This document shows, piece after piece, positions 34,130 through 42,899 of a DNA stretch of 64,000 bases (position 1 is the stretch's first letter; every line of letters begins with the position of its first letter). The notes beneath the pieces are model-generated. The model was not told the DNA's origin and ran no database searches. It saw only the letters and a program-made list of their open reading frames with translations. The position numbers were made by a program, and so were the translations under genes. The DNA is from Shinisaurus crocodilurus (taxonomy: Eukaryota > Chordata > Lepidosauria > Squamata > Shinisauridae), in assembly GCA_021292165.1 (NCBI GenBank), contig CM037876.1, positions 289,207,938-289,271,937 on the forward strand, given 5' to 3'.

Positions 34130-34262
34130 TACAGTGCAATCACAGACTTACTCCTAGGTAAATGTGCATAGGATTGCAGCCTTAGAGTATTAAAAAAAAG
34201 TGCAATCCTATGTGCACTTACCTGGGAGGAAGTCCCATTGAACGCAGTAGGCCTTCCTTCTG
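34130..34262. mobile_element. Two MITE pieces ('TGCAATCCTATG' family)
   Basis: One ends 'gtgcataggattgcagcc' (to 34183) and a second starts 'agtgcaatcctatgtgca' (34198). Both include the 'cttacctggga/cttactcctag' body. Confidence 0.6.
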
Positions 34263-34264
34263 AG

Positions 34265-34830
34265 AATTTATTTACCTACTTTAAGGCATTTTACCCCACT
34301 CTTCAGCTAAAAAGACTCCCAGAACTGTTTATAGGCTTGATAATGAACAAGACAGTCCCTGCTCTCATACTTTCAATCTAAAAGACATGAAAATAGAGCT
34401 TTTCTACACAAGGATGTTAATTTGCTATATCTACTTTCAGTTTTGTCGTACAATAGAGATCTGAGCACCACACAAAGGCCGTTTCCCTTCCTGCTTTTCC
34501 ACTACATAACCTCTAGGTGGCACTGTCGGTATAGTGGAATAGTGCAATGAAAGAAGTGGAACAAGCATTTTCTTTCACTTTTACAAATAATACCGCATTT
34601 TCCCTGCTCTAAAAAAACTGGCCGAAAATGCTGTTTAAAAACAGAAGCAAAACTGGTGAGTTGTGATGTTTTCTAGGGAACCCATAAACAACCGTGAGTA
34701 GGGAATGATGAGCACACAATAAATGCCTCCTGTAGAAAAGCGCTGAAGGAAAAAGGGATGAGGGTGGAAGATGAAAACAAACAAACTCAGGCACCCGTTC
34801 TTAAAGTTATGAAGTTCTTATAATTACTAA
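34265..34830 (-). mobile_element. Unclassified LINE 3' end split by a TIR element
   Basis: The left part has 'ccccactcttcagctaaaaagactcccag'. The right part (34745 on) resumes with 'aactcaggcacccgttctt', the same order as the intact copy at 36305-36490. Confidence 0.6.
34397..34744 (-). mobile_element. TIR element of about 345 bp ('CTTTTCTACACAAGG' family), copy 2
   Basis: The ends 'gagcttttctacacaagg' and 'ctcctgtagaaaagc' are inverted. The interior is the reverse complement of the 9943 and 59945 copies. Confidence 0.75.
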
Positions 34831-35045
34831 GCGTGAATGGAAACTGTTCAGGAACAGGAGGATTCAAATGGAGCTGGTGTCTCAACAGAGCCAATTGAGT
34901 GGCCCTGCTTCCCATCTGTCCCCTCTGCTGCAGCCTGATGGAATGGCTGTTGCCAGGTGATAGTTGAGGGAGGGAGGAGGCTGAGTAGACAGCATGTATC
35001 CTTACAGCAAGTTAGTCCAGTATTATTATCATCCCCATATTGCTG

Positions 35046-35049
<4 letters not shown>

Positions 35050-35088
<39 letters not shown>
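35050..35088. repeat. (CT)n microsatellite
   Basis: About 19 CT units. Confidence 0.95.
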
Positions 35089-35091
<3 letters not shown>

Positions 35092-35099
35092 AGTGAGCG

Positions 35100-35640
35100 A
35101 TGGCAAGAGGAAACATTTGAAGCAGAGATGTCCTGATTCAAAGCTTAGCCACTATGCTACAATAACTGTCATGTAAACTGCTAGAGACTTGAAGAGAAAA
35201 TTAGGGTGATTATTTTGAAGCCATGGCCAGGATCCAAACAAGTCAGTGTGCATCATGTGTCTGTGTGCACATAGGGAGGGGGTGCCTTGCTGATTTCACC
35301 ACCCCTCCCCAGGAACAGGATCCCCTGCCTGGCCTTTGTCTTTTCAGGTTATGTGGTGAGCTGTTGTTGAAAGGGGAAGCTTTCAAAGTCCTGTGCATAC
35401 GGGTCTTTACTTCCCTGTCCATATGCGAAATGCAGTGCTCCTCATCTCTCTGTATCTGTTTCCACCAATATAGCATTTCATCTGTAAATCTCCCCTCCCT
35501 GCTACCTTCTGTGTCCCTGGGTCCAGAGCTCCCCCCACCCCGTTACAGCATGGAGGCCATCCTGTCCCATGTGATTCCTTTCCCCTCAGCCAGACTCACC
35601 TTACACTTCATCTTGCAGAAGTTGTAGTGCTTGTTAACAT
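35100..35640. other. Intergenic sequence
   Basis: Unique with no recognised gene. The 134-codon ORF at 35223-35627 has no domain or homology that I recognise. Confidence 0.35.
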
Positions 35641-35644
35641 TGCT

Positions 35645-35965
35645 TGACTGACCCTCCCCTCTCAGCAGCCAGGATGCTTGTGAATATTTCGTGATATCAC
35701 CGCAGCTCGGAGACAGCGGCTACATTTGGCTCAGACAGGTGATTGTGACCCCACTCAGCAGTGTCACTTGCCCCTGTACATTCCTATAAAGCTCATGCAC
35801 ATGGAATGCTTCTGAGGATCTGGAGTGGATATTTAATGAGCAAGTCAACAAGAGGAAATGCTTTCATCATCATGGAGATGTCATTGAGATTGTCTTTGTA
35901 CTGTATTCAGTTTGGGAGTGTCTTTCTCAGACTAAATGAGAATCATTCCTTGTTGATTAAAGGCC
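35645..35965. promoter_or_regulatory. Candidate conserved non-coding element
   Basis: Repeat-free block with 'gtgatatcaccgcagctcggagac' and 'catcatcatggagatgtcattgag'. Non-coding on both strands. Confidence 0.3.
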
Positions 35966-36304
35966 AGTTCCAACATTACTTTTTTCTTTTTTTTTCTTTG
36001 CACCCCAAACTTCACTTCATCAGTTTTCACAAATAATTACATAACAATACACAGAAAGAAATAAGATGAAATAAGGTATACTTTCAAAGTACAAGAACAG
36101 TAATATTTCTATCGTATTTCTGGTGGCATCATTGGCAAAGTTTTCATCATATAACTATGTAGTCAAGTAAAATGTTTGCAGGCTTGAAACTGAAGTACTT
36201 TCCTGTTAACATAAGCAAAGTTAACTTGAGAATATCCGTCTCCATTCCCATCCCATAGGATCCTGGTTTCCTTCGGCTCATCCCTTTAATAGCCATCGGC
36301 TACT

Positions 36305-36490
36305 TCACATTATTTATTTATTTACAGCATTTTCACCCCGCTCTTCAGCCCAAAAAGGCTCCCAGAGTGGCTTACAAAGATTAATATTAGACAGTCCTTG
36401 CCCTCAGGCTTGACACAAAAGGAAGAGGGAATGGGAGGGAGGAGGAAGAAAGCAAAACTCAGGCACCAGTTCTTAGTTACAAGGTTCTTA
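36305..36490 (-). mobile_element. Unclassified LINE 3' end, longest copy
   Basis: (TTTA)n edge, then 'ccccgctcttcagcccaaaaaggctcccagagtggcttaca', then 'agtccttgccctcaggc'. Reference for the three shorter copies. Confidence 0.55.
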
Positions 36491-36715
36491 ATTTTTCTTC
36501 TTTTTTCTATAAAGATTATCTCTGTGCAAATTATATCCCAGCTAGGGATGGAAGGATCTGTCTAGCTTCAGTCTGTGTCCGTTTCACTTGTGTTCATTCC
36601 TAAATCCATCCCGTCCCATCCCATTCCCATGTTAATCTGTGAATTAAAAAAAGAAAGAAATCTACCCTCCAAAATAAAATAATCATATTTAAATACTTAT
36701 TCTGAACATATTTTC

Positions 36716-37789
36716 TCACAAAATATGCATTTCTAAGGGTGCAATCCTATGCATGTTTAGAAGGAAGAAAGGCATACAGCTCCCAGCAATGCTTTTGTAG
36801 GACTTTTTTCTGTATAAGCATGTATAAGATTGCACTGTGAACATATTTTCTCTCAAAGTGCAAATTTCTAAGGGCACAATCCTGGGGGGCGGGGGATAGG
36901 ATTGGTTGAACTCCCCACTGCAACCTTGGAAATCCCTTCTGAGGTTGTAGTGGCGAGTCTGCCCACGGAGCTCCTCACAGCTGGTGCAGTTCTTCCCGTG
37001 CCGGCTGGGAACCAAAGATGGAAGTTGTTCTTTAGGATGCCCCAGGTCAAATACATTACCGCCTTTCAACAGACATGCTGCACTCTCATCTGGACAATTC
37101 TTGGTTTTACCAGATGACTTCCCTATGTTTCTACAGATGTTGATGTATAGTCCCAAGTCCTCATCTGAGTCATCTACCAAGTAGCCTCCAGAAGTCAAAA
37201 TCAATGGGTTCAAATCACGTTTCTTCAGGTCTTCATCAAACACATAGCAGGGTACCTCTTTTGTTGGTTTGAACAAGTCCTTCTTGCACGCAAAATACGT
37301 CTTCCATTCAAAGTAGTGCACACATTCAGTAGAAGTCGCAAATTCTGGGGAACCTAGTGTTTTCCCGCAATAGAAATTGATGTTGCTTTGTAATGTGTGC
37401 TGAGCACCTTGCTGTGAACAAGACTGGCTAGTGTTGAACTCCAAGACCAATTTAGAACTTTTCTTCAGTGAAGTGTCACCTGACACTCTTTGTTCACCTA
37501 CTGAGCTGCACGATTTAGTTGTTAGGTTACATGCACAAACAGTACTGGATTCGCTGCAATCTTCAACATGCCCACAGAGGTTGATTTTATAGTGTACTTT
37601 ACCAGGATCAGCAGCTTCCCATGTATAATGGCACAAGTCCTGGTAATTGAAGTCGCCCTGGGCCGCTACGCCGGTGCTGCCTCCCTTCTGACCCGGGAGC
37701 AGCAGCAACAGCGGGAGGAGGAGGAAGAGAGGCGAGAAGGGCTGGAGTGAGGGAGCCCCCCAAACTGGGGCGAAGGCAACGCGTCTCAT
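36716..37789 (-). CDS. IGF2R-like: Intronless IGF2R (cation-independent mannose-6-phosphate receptor) 5' retrocopy, intact frame
   Basis: The parent is a type I membrane receptor that sorts mannose-6-phosphate-tagged lysosomal enzymes and clears IGF2 through 15 repeated MRH/CIMR domains. This ORF encodes 357 aa from the ATG at 37789; an in-frame GTG two codons upstream is not a plausible vertebrate start. Residues 1-45 form a signal peptide with a long Leu/Pro hydrophobic core (about 21-33). Residues 47-165 match MRH domain 1, including LCHYTWEA, CGKTLGSPEF and ECVHYFEWKT. Residues 168-256 match most of domain 2, including EVPCYVFDE, LNPLI and GYLVDDSD. Similarity ends near residue 256 (about 37022), and the last 101 codons are unrelated. 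The parent gene has many introns and exon 1 carries the signal peptide, so continuity from signal peptide into domain 2 implies an RNA intermediate. There is no transmembrane segment, no poly(A) tract at the breakpoint and no internal stop or frameshift. It could be a recent processed pseudogene or a retrogene for a secreted fragment. Homology is firm; function is unknown. Confidence 0.85.
   Translation of the reverse strand: MRRVAFAPVWGAPSLQPFSPLFLLLPLLLLLPGQKGGSTGVAAQGDFNYQDLCHYTWEAADPGKVHYKINLCGHVEDCSESSTVCACNLTTKSCSSVGEQRVSGDTSLKKSSKLVLEFNTSQSCSQQGAQHTLQSNINFYCGKTLGSPEFATSTECVHYFEWKTYFACKKDLFKPTKEVPCYVFDEDLKKRDLNPLILTSGGYLVDDSDEDLGLYINICRNIGKSSGKTKNCPDESAACLLKGGNVFDLGHPKEQLPSLVPSRHGKNCTSCEELRGQTRHYNLRRDFQGCSGEFNQSYPPPPRIVPLEICTLRENMFTVQSYTCLYRKKSYKSIAGSCMPFFLLNMHRIAPLEMHIL
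36719..37021 (-). other. Non-IGF2R 3' tail of the retrocopy ORF
   Basis: These 101 codons continue the retrocopy frame but show no MRH-domain pattern. The first part contains NCTSC and FNQSY sequons and a Pro run. The last 40 or so codons lie in an interspersed MITE with the usual 'gcaatcctatgcatgtt' ends. The tail is therefore acquired flanking sequence, or a template-switched end, rather than receptor. Confidence 0.6.
36733..36840. mobile_element. MITE ('GGTGCAATCCTATGCATG' family)
   Basis: The inverted ends are 'ggtgcaatcctatgcatgtt' and 'catgtataagattgca'. It lies under the end of the retrocopy frame. Confidence 0.7.
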
Positions 37790-37963
37790 GGCCACAGGAG
37801 GGGAACGGAGAGCAACTGCAGGGTTACTCCACTGACATGATTGAGCAGAACAGGAGGTTTCTCTTCAGATCGTATAAAGATGGAAGACCATCTTTGGTTC
37901 TGGTATGGGGGGGGCGTTCCCAGGTGCAGGGAGGGGAGAAGCAAGGCACTGCCATCATAGATT
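37790..37963 (-). other. Presumed 5' UTR or flank of the IGF2R retrocopy
   Basis: This is the sequence just upstream of the retrocopy ATG, up to the start of a 5S-derived SINE. It is moderately GC-rich and has no recognised repeat. How much of it derives from the receptor mRNA cannot be judged without the parent transcript. No TATA box is evident. Confidence 0.35.
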
Positions 37964-38299
37964 GGCCTGTGGCTTACGCTGGCTCAGCTTGTCTGAGTGT
38001 GAAAAACTAAGCAGGGTCTGGCCTGGTTATTACCGTATTTTTCCATGTATAAGACGGCCCCATGTATAAGACGCCCCCCACTGGGCAGTTTCGCAACCAC
38101 GCGGTTCTCTCCTTGGCTTACTTCCGTGTATAAGACGACCCTCAATTTTTAGTCTAATGATTTTTAGGAAAAAATATAGTCTTATACCTGGAAAAATACT
38201 GTACTTGGATGGGAGACCCCTCCTCTAGTCTCCTGCATTGAGTAGGGGGTTGGACTTGATGGCCTTGTAGGCTCCTTCCAGCTCTATGATCTATGTAAT
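37964..38299 (+). mobile_element. 5S rRNA-derived SINE, split by a Tc1/mariner MITE
   Basis: The body 'aaactaagcagggtctggcctggttatta' + 'cttggatgggagacc' is the internal promoter half of 5S rRNA. It is followed by the tail 'ttggacttgatggccttgtaggctccttccagctctatg'. A second, unbroken copy lies at 59453. It is mobile DNA, not a functional 5S gene, because the 5S 3' end is replaced by a LINE-like tail. Confidence 0.82.
38033..38201. mobile_element. Tc1/mariner-type MITE, 169 bp, TA target duplication
   Basis: The inverted ends CCGTATTTTTCC and GGAAAAATACTG are flanked by TA on both sides (38031-38032, 38202-38203). Removing the element and one TA restores the 5S SINE sequence as seen at 59453. 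Confidence 0.9.
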
Positions 38300-38369
38300 G
38301 TATGAAGAAGAATCCAGGCAGTGCCTCAGCCTCTCCTCCTCATGAGGAGAGGGAAAACATTTAGACGGC

Positions 38370-38515
38370 TGAAAAAGGCTGTCTAAATGTTTTTGAGGGC
38401 GAGGGGAGCATGGCAGCAAATCCTATCTGTTGTTCTCCTCCCACCTTCAATTGGATGCCTGTAATCCTCTGAGTTCAGGGGGTTACTACGGGCACCCACA
38501 TAGGATGGGGTTGAA
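38370..38515. repeat. Partial copy of the 57088 repeat
   Basis: 'caattggatgcctgtaatcctctgagttc' and its mirrored partner also appear at 57095-57150. Confidence 0.5.
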
Positions 38516-38710
38516 CGTGTATTTTATTCCAACATTGTATTTTGGTACATTTTTTTTGAGCCAAGAACTGCATCGTGAAATCGAGAAGACGTTTGAAAGC
38601 AGAAGGAGAATTGGTTCCCAATCCGTACATTATTCTGGCATGGTGCAGATCGGGTTGTTTCACTTTGAAATGTGGACCGAATGAAATTCTCCCTCATCCC
38701 TCATCCCAGC
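38515..38710. repeat. 'GGGATGGA' family DNA repeat, partial
   Basis: 'tttgagccaagaactgcatcgtgaaa' and 'gaccgaatgaaattctccctc' match the 1706-2095 element. Confidence 0.55.
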
Positions 38711-38901
38711 CGTCCCTGAGGATGCTCTTGAGCAGAGAATTTAACATGGGACGTGGTCCCTCCATAGGTGATTATGATAATACTGATGGACATCTCATTA
38801 ATCTTTGCAATAGGACTCTATGGACGGCCGGTATCATTCTCCCTGTGTTGCAGTTGGAGACAAGGGCTGAGAGACGGTGGTTTGCCAAATATCACTTAGT
38901 G

Positions 38902-39273
38902 CAAGGCTGTTGAACCTCTTTCAGCCAGAGGGCCGAATTCAATTTCAGAAAAGATCTCGGGGCCTGCATTCCAGTGGTGGGTGGAGCCAAAGGCAAAGGG
39001 GTGGGGCCAAAATTCCATGCACACCCAAAATACCAGCAGATTTTATCTTAATGCTCTTACTGCCTGTAACTAAGTCATAGGAGAGGCCTTTCAAACTTCT
39101 AGAATGAGGGGGAAACACTGCACAAAAGCTGGGAAACCACCAAATGATTGGTGGTTGGTGGAAAGGGGGTGGGGCCGGGAAGGGGGCGTGGCCTTCTGAG
39201 GAACCTTGGAGGGTCAGATCAGAACCCCAGACAGGCAGGATTTGGCCTGTGGAACTGAGGTTCAACACCACTG
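38902..39273. mobile_element. hAT-type MITE, 372 bp, with 8-bp target duplication
   Basis: The inverted ends contain TTGAACCTC and GAGGTTCAA. The flanks ACTTAGTG and ACTTAATG differ at one base. Related ends occur at 46765-46880 and 63880-63960. Confidence 0.85.
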
Positions 39274-39339
39274 ACTTAATGAGTTCATAGCTGAGACAAG
39301 ATTTCAACCAGCAACCTCTCTAATCGCAACTCATCCAGT

Positions 39340-39545
39340 AATTCATTTAATTCCATATCTCACTGTCTTTAATCCAAGGAGCTCAATGCAGTGTACCTGT
39401 TTCTCCCTTTCCTTCTTGTTTCATCCTCAGAAGAATTCTATGAGGCGCACATTAGGCTGAGAATGAGGACCTGGCCTAGGTGAGTTTCAGGGCTGGGTGG
39501 GGGTTTGAACCTGGGTCTCCTCCCCGAGTCCTAAGTCTGACAGTG
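39340..39545 (-). mobile_element. Sauria-type SINE, old and diverged
   Basis: The reverse-strand order of body ('ggctgagaatgaggacctgg') and B-box-like 'gtttgaacctgggtctcc' is preserved, with many substitutions. Confidence 0.55.
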
Positions 39546-39554
39546 TAAGCAAGA

Positions 39555-40056
39555 GCCTTGCCCAACCTGGGTCCCTCCAGATGTTTTAGCCTACAACTCC
39601 CATCAGCCAGCATGGCCAATGGTCAGGGATGATGGATGACCATCAACCTGCCTGGTCACGGAGATAATCAGATGGCATGTTCCTGGTGGTTCCACATGGA
39701 CATATGGTCTGACTGGAGTCCACCTGGAGCAGAGCCTTCGGTGTGGTGGCTCCCTTTCTGCAGAACTCCCTGCCTCTGAAGGTCAGTCAGGCACCAACAT
39801 TGTGTTGTTTCTGGCACCTCCTGAAAACCTCTTTATTTCAGGAAGCCTTCTTTGGTTGGCCAACTACTGTTTTTATTGATATTCTGTTTTTAATATTGTG
39901 TTTTATTCTTTTAAAAATCTCTTTTGTCTTTTTATTGTTCACTACTCTGGAATCTGTGTAGATGTGGAGTGGTATATAAATGTTGTAAATAAATAACAAA
40001 TAAATAAACGTTGTAGGCAAAAACATCTGGAGGAAGCTGGGTTGGGGAAGGCTCCT
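39555..40056. mobile_element. hAT-type MITE split by an L2 3' end
   Basis: Left half 'ccaacctgggtccctccagatg', right half 'aacatctggaggaagctgggttgggg'. The L2 segment lies between. Confidence 0.65.
39650..40010 (+). mobile_element. L2-like LINE 3' end, nested
   Basis: The plus-strand frame reads VAPFLQNSLPLKVSQAPTL, a decayed form of the AP.LWNSLP C-terminus. The 3' UTR ends in (AATA)n at about 40010. Confidence 0.7.
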
Positions 40057-40289
40057 CTAACTACTACACCATGTGGGTCACTCAGGCCATTCCACTATGT
40101 ACACTCTGCCATGTAAAGCCCTGGCCTCACAGCAGTTCACCTTCTTCACTGTGGCAGCCTGGTTTTCAGCTGCCATTACCGTGCAAATTGCTGCCAGGAT
40201 GCTCTGACCGTAGTCATGGAGGGGCCAGCCATACATTAGGTTGATTCTCCATATGAATGCCTAAGAATATATCTGATAGGACAGCCTTC

Positions 40290-40560
40290 TCCAACCTGGC
40301 ACCCTCCAGATGTGTTGGATTACAACTCCCATCACCAGGGGAGGCTGGTGACTCCTATGTCAGTGGGGCTCCTGGTCCATTCCATCTTTTATTCTGAGCT
40401 TTATAGGACCTATCCATGGTGCTGTGCTCCACCCCCAAAATAGGTTCACCACCATGGAGCACCATGTATAGATAGGTCCTATAAAGCTCAGAATAAAAAC
40501 TGCAATGGATCAGGAGCCCCACTGACAGAGGCGTCACCAACCTCCCCTGCCCATCACCCA
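40290..40560. mobile_element. Half MITE hosting a nested hAT element
   Basis: 'ccttctccaacctggcaccctccagatgtgttgg' followed by 'tacaactcccatcac' is one arm of the 39555 family. The second arm is absent beyond the nested element. Confidence 0.55.
40336..40549. mobile_element. hAT-type MITE, 214 bp, with exact 8-bp target duplication
   Basis: The ends are CAGGGGAGGCTGGTGAC and GTCACCAACCTCCCCTG. CCCATCAC occurs exactly on both sides (40328-40335, 40550-40557). Almost the whole element folds back. Same family as 27873. Confidence 0.92.
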
Positions 40561-40569
40561 GGTGAGAAA

Positions 40570-41240
40570 GCTCTAAATGACTGAATGCAAATGGCTTGTT
40601 CAAACCCATTCCTGCTTGTACTTGGGGATTGTTACTAAACAGCACCTAGTTGCAGCTAGAGAGTAACACGGGACTTGTACATAAGCTTGGAGCCGACTCT
40701 TTGAAAGATTACCCTTTTCTTTCCTTCTTATGATTCCGTTTAAAGGAAAAGGATGCCCAAAAGCTGACTTTCTCCCTCGTCCGGCAAAATTGAGTCCAAG
40801 AGAAGAAGCTGGCTGATGATCGCCGTTGTGCCTTTTCATTCTTGAGGCAACGATTCTAATAGCAATTCTTCAGGGATTCATGCCCAACAGGAGCAAACTG
40901 TGTAGACGCGAAGCGTGCCAGTCTCGTTCTGGATGCAAATTGTTTGCTTCTGCAGAGAGGGCATGCGGGCCATGCTGCTAGGCTTGCATTGCCAGCTCTC
41001 TTGTGTTACAGACGCTAGGCCAACACAGAAGGCCAGGAAAGATCTTGGCTGGTATCGGTAGAACTGCTGAAAGCAAAGGGAACAAAGGCATACATGGCCA
41101 GTGAGCAGTCATGGATCTCTTCAGTGGCAGTATTATCCTGTACAATTGAGATATATAGTCTTGGAGAGAGAGGACCACCAAACTGGTTCTGCAGAGAAGG
41201 CAACGTAGGAGAGGCCAGCCATTTGGTATCAAATAAAATA
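40570..41240. promoter_or_regulatory. Candidate conserved non-coding element region
   Basis: Repeat-free, with scattered CpGs retained in otherwise average DNA. 'gcaaatggcttgttc' and 'ttgaggcaacgattctaatagcaattc' are examples of motif-rich sequence. No protein recognised. Confidence 0.3.
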
Positions 41241-41329
41241 GTCAAATATTAAAAGGATCCCTTCTACTTTCTCGGTATAGGGGGGAGGGTGAAAATGAGC
41301 CCAACCCAGAGAAAATAAGCCATCTTCAG

Positions 41330-41780
41330 CAGGGCCGGCGCTACCGCTAGGCAGACCCAGGCGGCTGCCTAGGGCGCGTGGCGGAAGAGGGCGCAGAGTT
41401 TCTGCGCCCCTTCCTCGCCTCCAGCGCGTTCCTGCCCTGCCTGCCGCCTCCGCTGCGCCTCCCCGCCCGCTTGCCGGCCGCCGCCGCCGCTGCACCTCCC
41501 CCCCGTGCGCGCGTGCCCGCCCGCCAACCACCTAGCTACCTTCCCGTCGTAAAGTGCGGGGGTCCCATCGCGTCGGAGGAGGAGGCGGCGGCAGCAGCAG
41601 CAGCAGCCAGCAGCCAGCAGCGGGGGCGAGGGGAAGGTAGGTGGTGGTGGCAGCGGCGGCGGCGCGGGGGGGGGGGGTTGCAGAGCAGGGCTGCTTTGCT
41701 CCAGAGCCCCCCCCACGGCACGAGGGGGGGCGCTAAATATAATTTGGCCTAGGGCGCCAAACAGCCCTGCACCATTCCTG
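41330..41780. mobile_element. CpG-rich hAT-type MITE, 451 bp, with exact 8-bp target duplication
   Basis: The flanks ATCTTCAG (41322-41329 and 41781-41788) are identical. Inside the ends, 'ggcggctgcctagggcgc' and 'ggcctagggcgcc' match the 18635 element. The 400-bp interior is almost pure G/C with (GGC)n and (GCA)n runs, so the long ORFs on both strands are composition artefacts. Confidence 0.88.
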
Positions 41781-41815
41781 ATCTTCAGTCCCATTGAAAC
41801 TAAGTTTTATAACTA

Positions 41816-42008
41816 GGAATATAGGAGGCTGCTTTATACTGAGTCAGACCATCGGTTCATCTAGCCCAGTATTGTCGACACTGACTGGCAAAGGCTCTCC
41901 AGGGTTTCAGGCAGGATTCTTTCCTACTTGTACCTGGAGATGTTGGGTATTAACCTGGGACCTTTGGTACGCAAAGCAGGTGCTCTACCACTGAGCTATG
42001 GCCCCTCC
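41816..42008 (-). mobile_element. tRNA-Ala-like SINE, nearly full length
   Basis: Read on the minus strand it starts with a tRNA-like 'catagctcagtggtagagcacctg' and a B box, then 'ccctggagagcc' and 'ctgactcagtataaagcagcctcctatattcc'. The tRNA part looks alanine-derived but is not a functional gene. Confidence 0.85.
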
Positions 42009-42034
42009 CATAAACTAATGTACATCCCCTAAAC

Positions 42035-42334
42035 CAGGGGTGGGCAACTTCAGAAGGTCCAGGGGCCATTTCCCCCCCTGGATACCCCACGGGCTGCACC
42101 TCCCCCCTATGGGTGCCAAAAAGTATGCGTAGTGGCTACAGAGTGCTAAAAGGGTCACAAACAGCTTGCTTGTAAGCTAATGTAGACCTTTTTGGTGCTC
42201 CATGGCAGCTATGGACACATATCAGCAATACTGATCAGTGGGTGGGGGGAGGAAATAGATTATGGAGCATGGGGGCCACACAACCCACATCTGGGGGGTG
42301 CATGCGGCCCATGGGCCACAGGTTGTGCACCCTG
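42035..42334. mobile_element. hAT-type MITE, about 300 bp
   Basis: The ends CAGGGGTGGGCAACTT and GGTTGTGCACCCTG are inverted. No target duplication is discernible. Confidence 0.6.
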
Positions 42335-42727
42335 GACTTACATGTATGAATCCCCAGAGCAGAGGGATGACTGCAAGGACAGGAAGTAGTCTCCATCACC
42401 CTAGATAGTGAGACCCCATGAGGCTTCATCCCGAAGAACAGGAGCCTGGGTACTTGCCGACATTCTCCCCCTTTGTGGAATGGATGGGTAGACATTCTAA
42501 CACAATATTTGTAACACAAAGGATACTTGTCTGCCAGTGGTTTGGTCCTGGTTTGCGCTAACTAACTGTGGTCTGAAATAACCACAGTTTCTGATTTTCA
42601 GACATAATGGGAAACGGTGGTGTGTTCCCAAAAGCAAAACGAAGGTTTTCATTTCCTCCCTTTCTATGCAAAGGAGCAGGAAAAGGACAGGGAAGAGCGT
42701 GAGACATAGTGCCTGAAGGCGAAGCTA

Positions 42728-42745
42728 GATGATGATGATGATGAT

Positions 42746-42775
<30 letters not shown>
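42728..42775. repeat. (GAT)n(TTTA)n compound microsatellite
   Basis: Short GAT run followed by about eight TTTA units. Confidence 0.9.
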
Positions 42776-42777
<2 letters not shown>

Positions 42778-42899
42778 TTTATATATGTGGCCTCAGGAGA
42801 TCCGTGATCAAATGTGCTGTAATTTTGCAAAATCAACTAGTTAAAAACAACTGCAGCTGGGGTGGGTGGGAGGATTGGGTTGAGTCTCTAGTAGTCATA

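Noticed and set aside
35223..35627. 134-aa plus-strand ORF with ATG
   Set aside because: Cys-rich by chance, no known fold or signal that I recognise, and no splice or promoter context.
41369..41794. 141-aa and 124-aa ORFs on opposite strands
   Set aside because: They lie inside the CpG-rich hAT element and consist of Pro/Ala/Arg runs from GC repeats.
41816..42008. Functional tRNA-Ala gene on the minus strand
   Set aside because: The tRNA-like part runs into a SINE body and lacks a proper acceptor stem; the same unit is dispersed at 52707.
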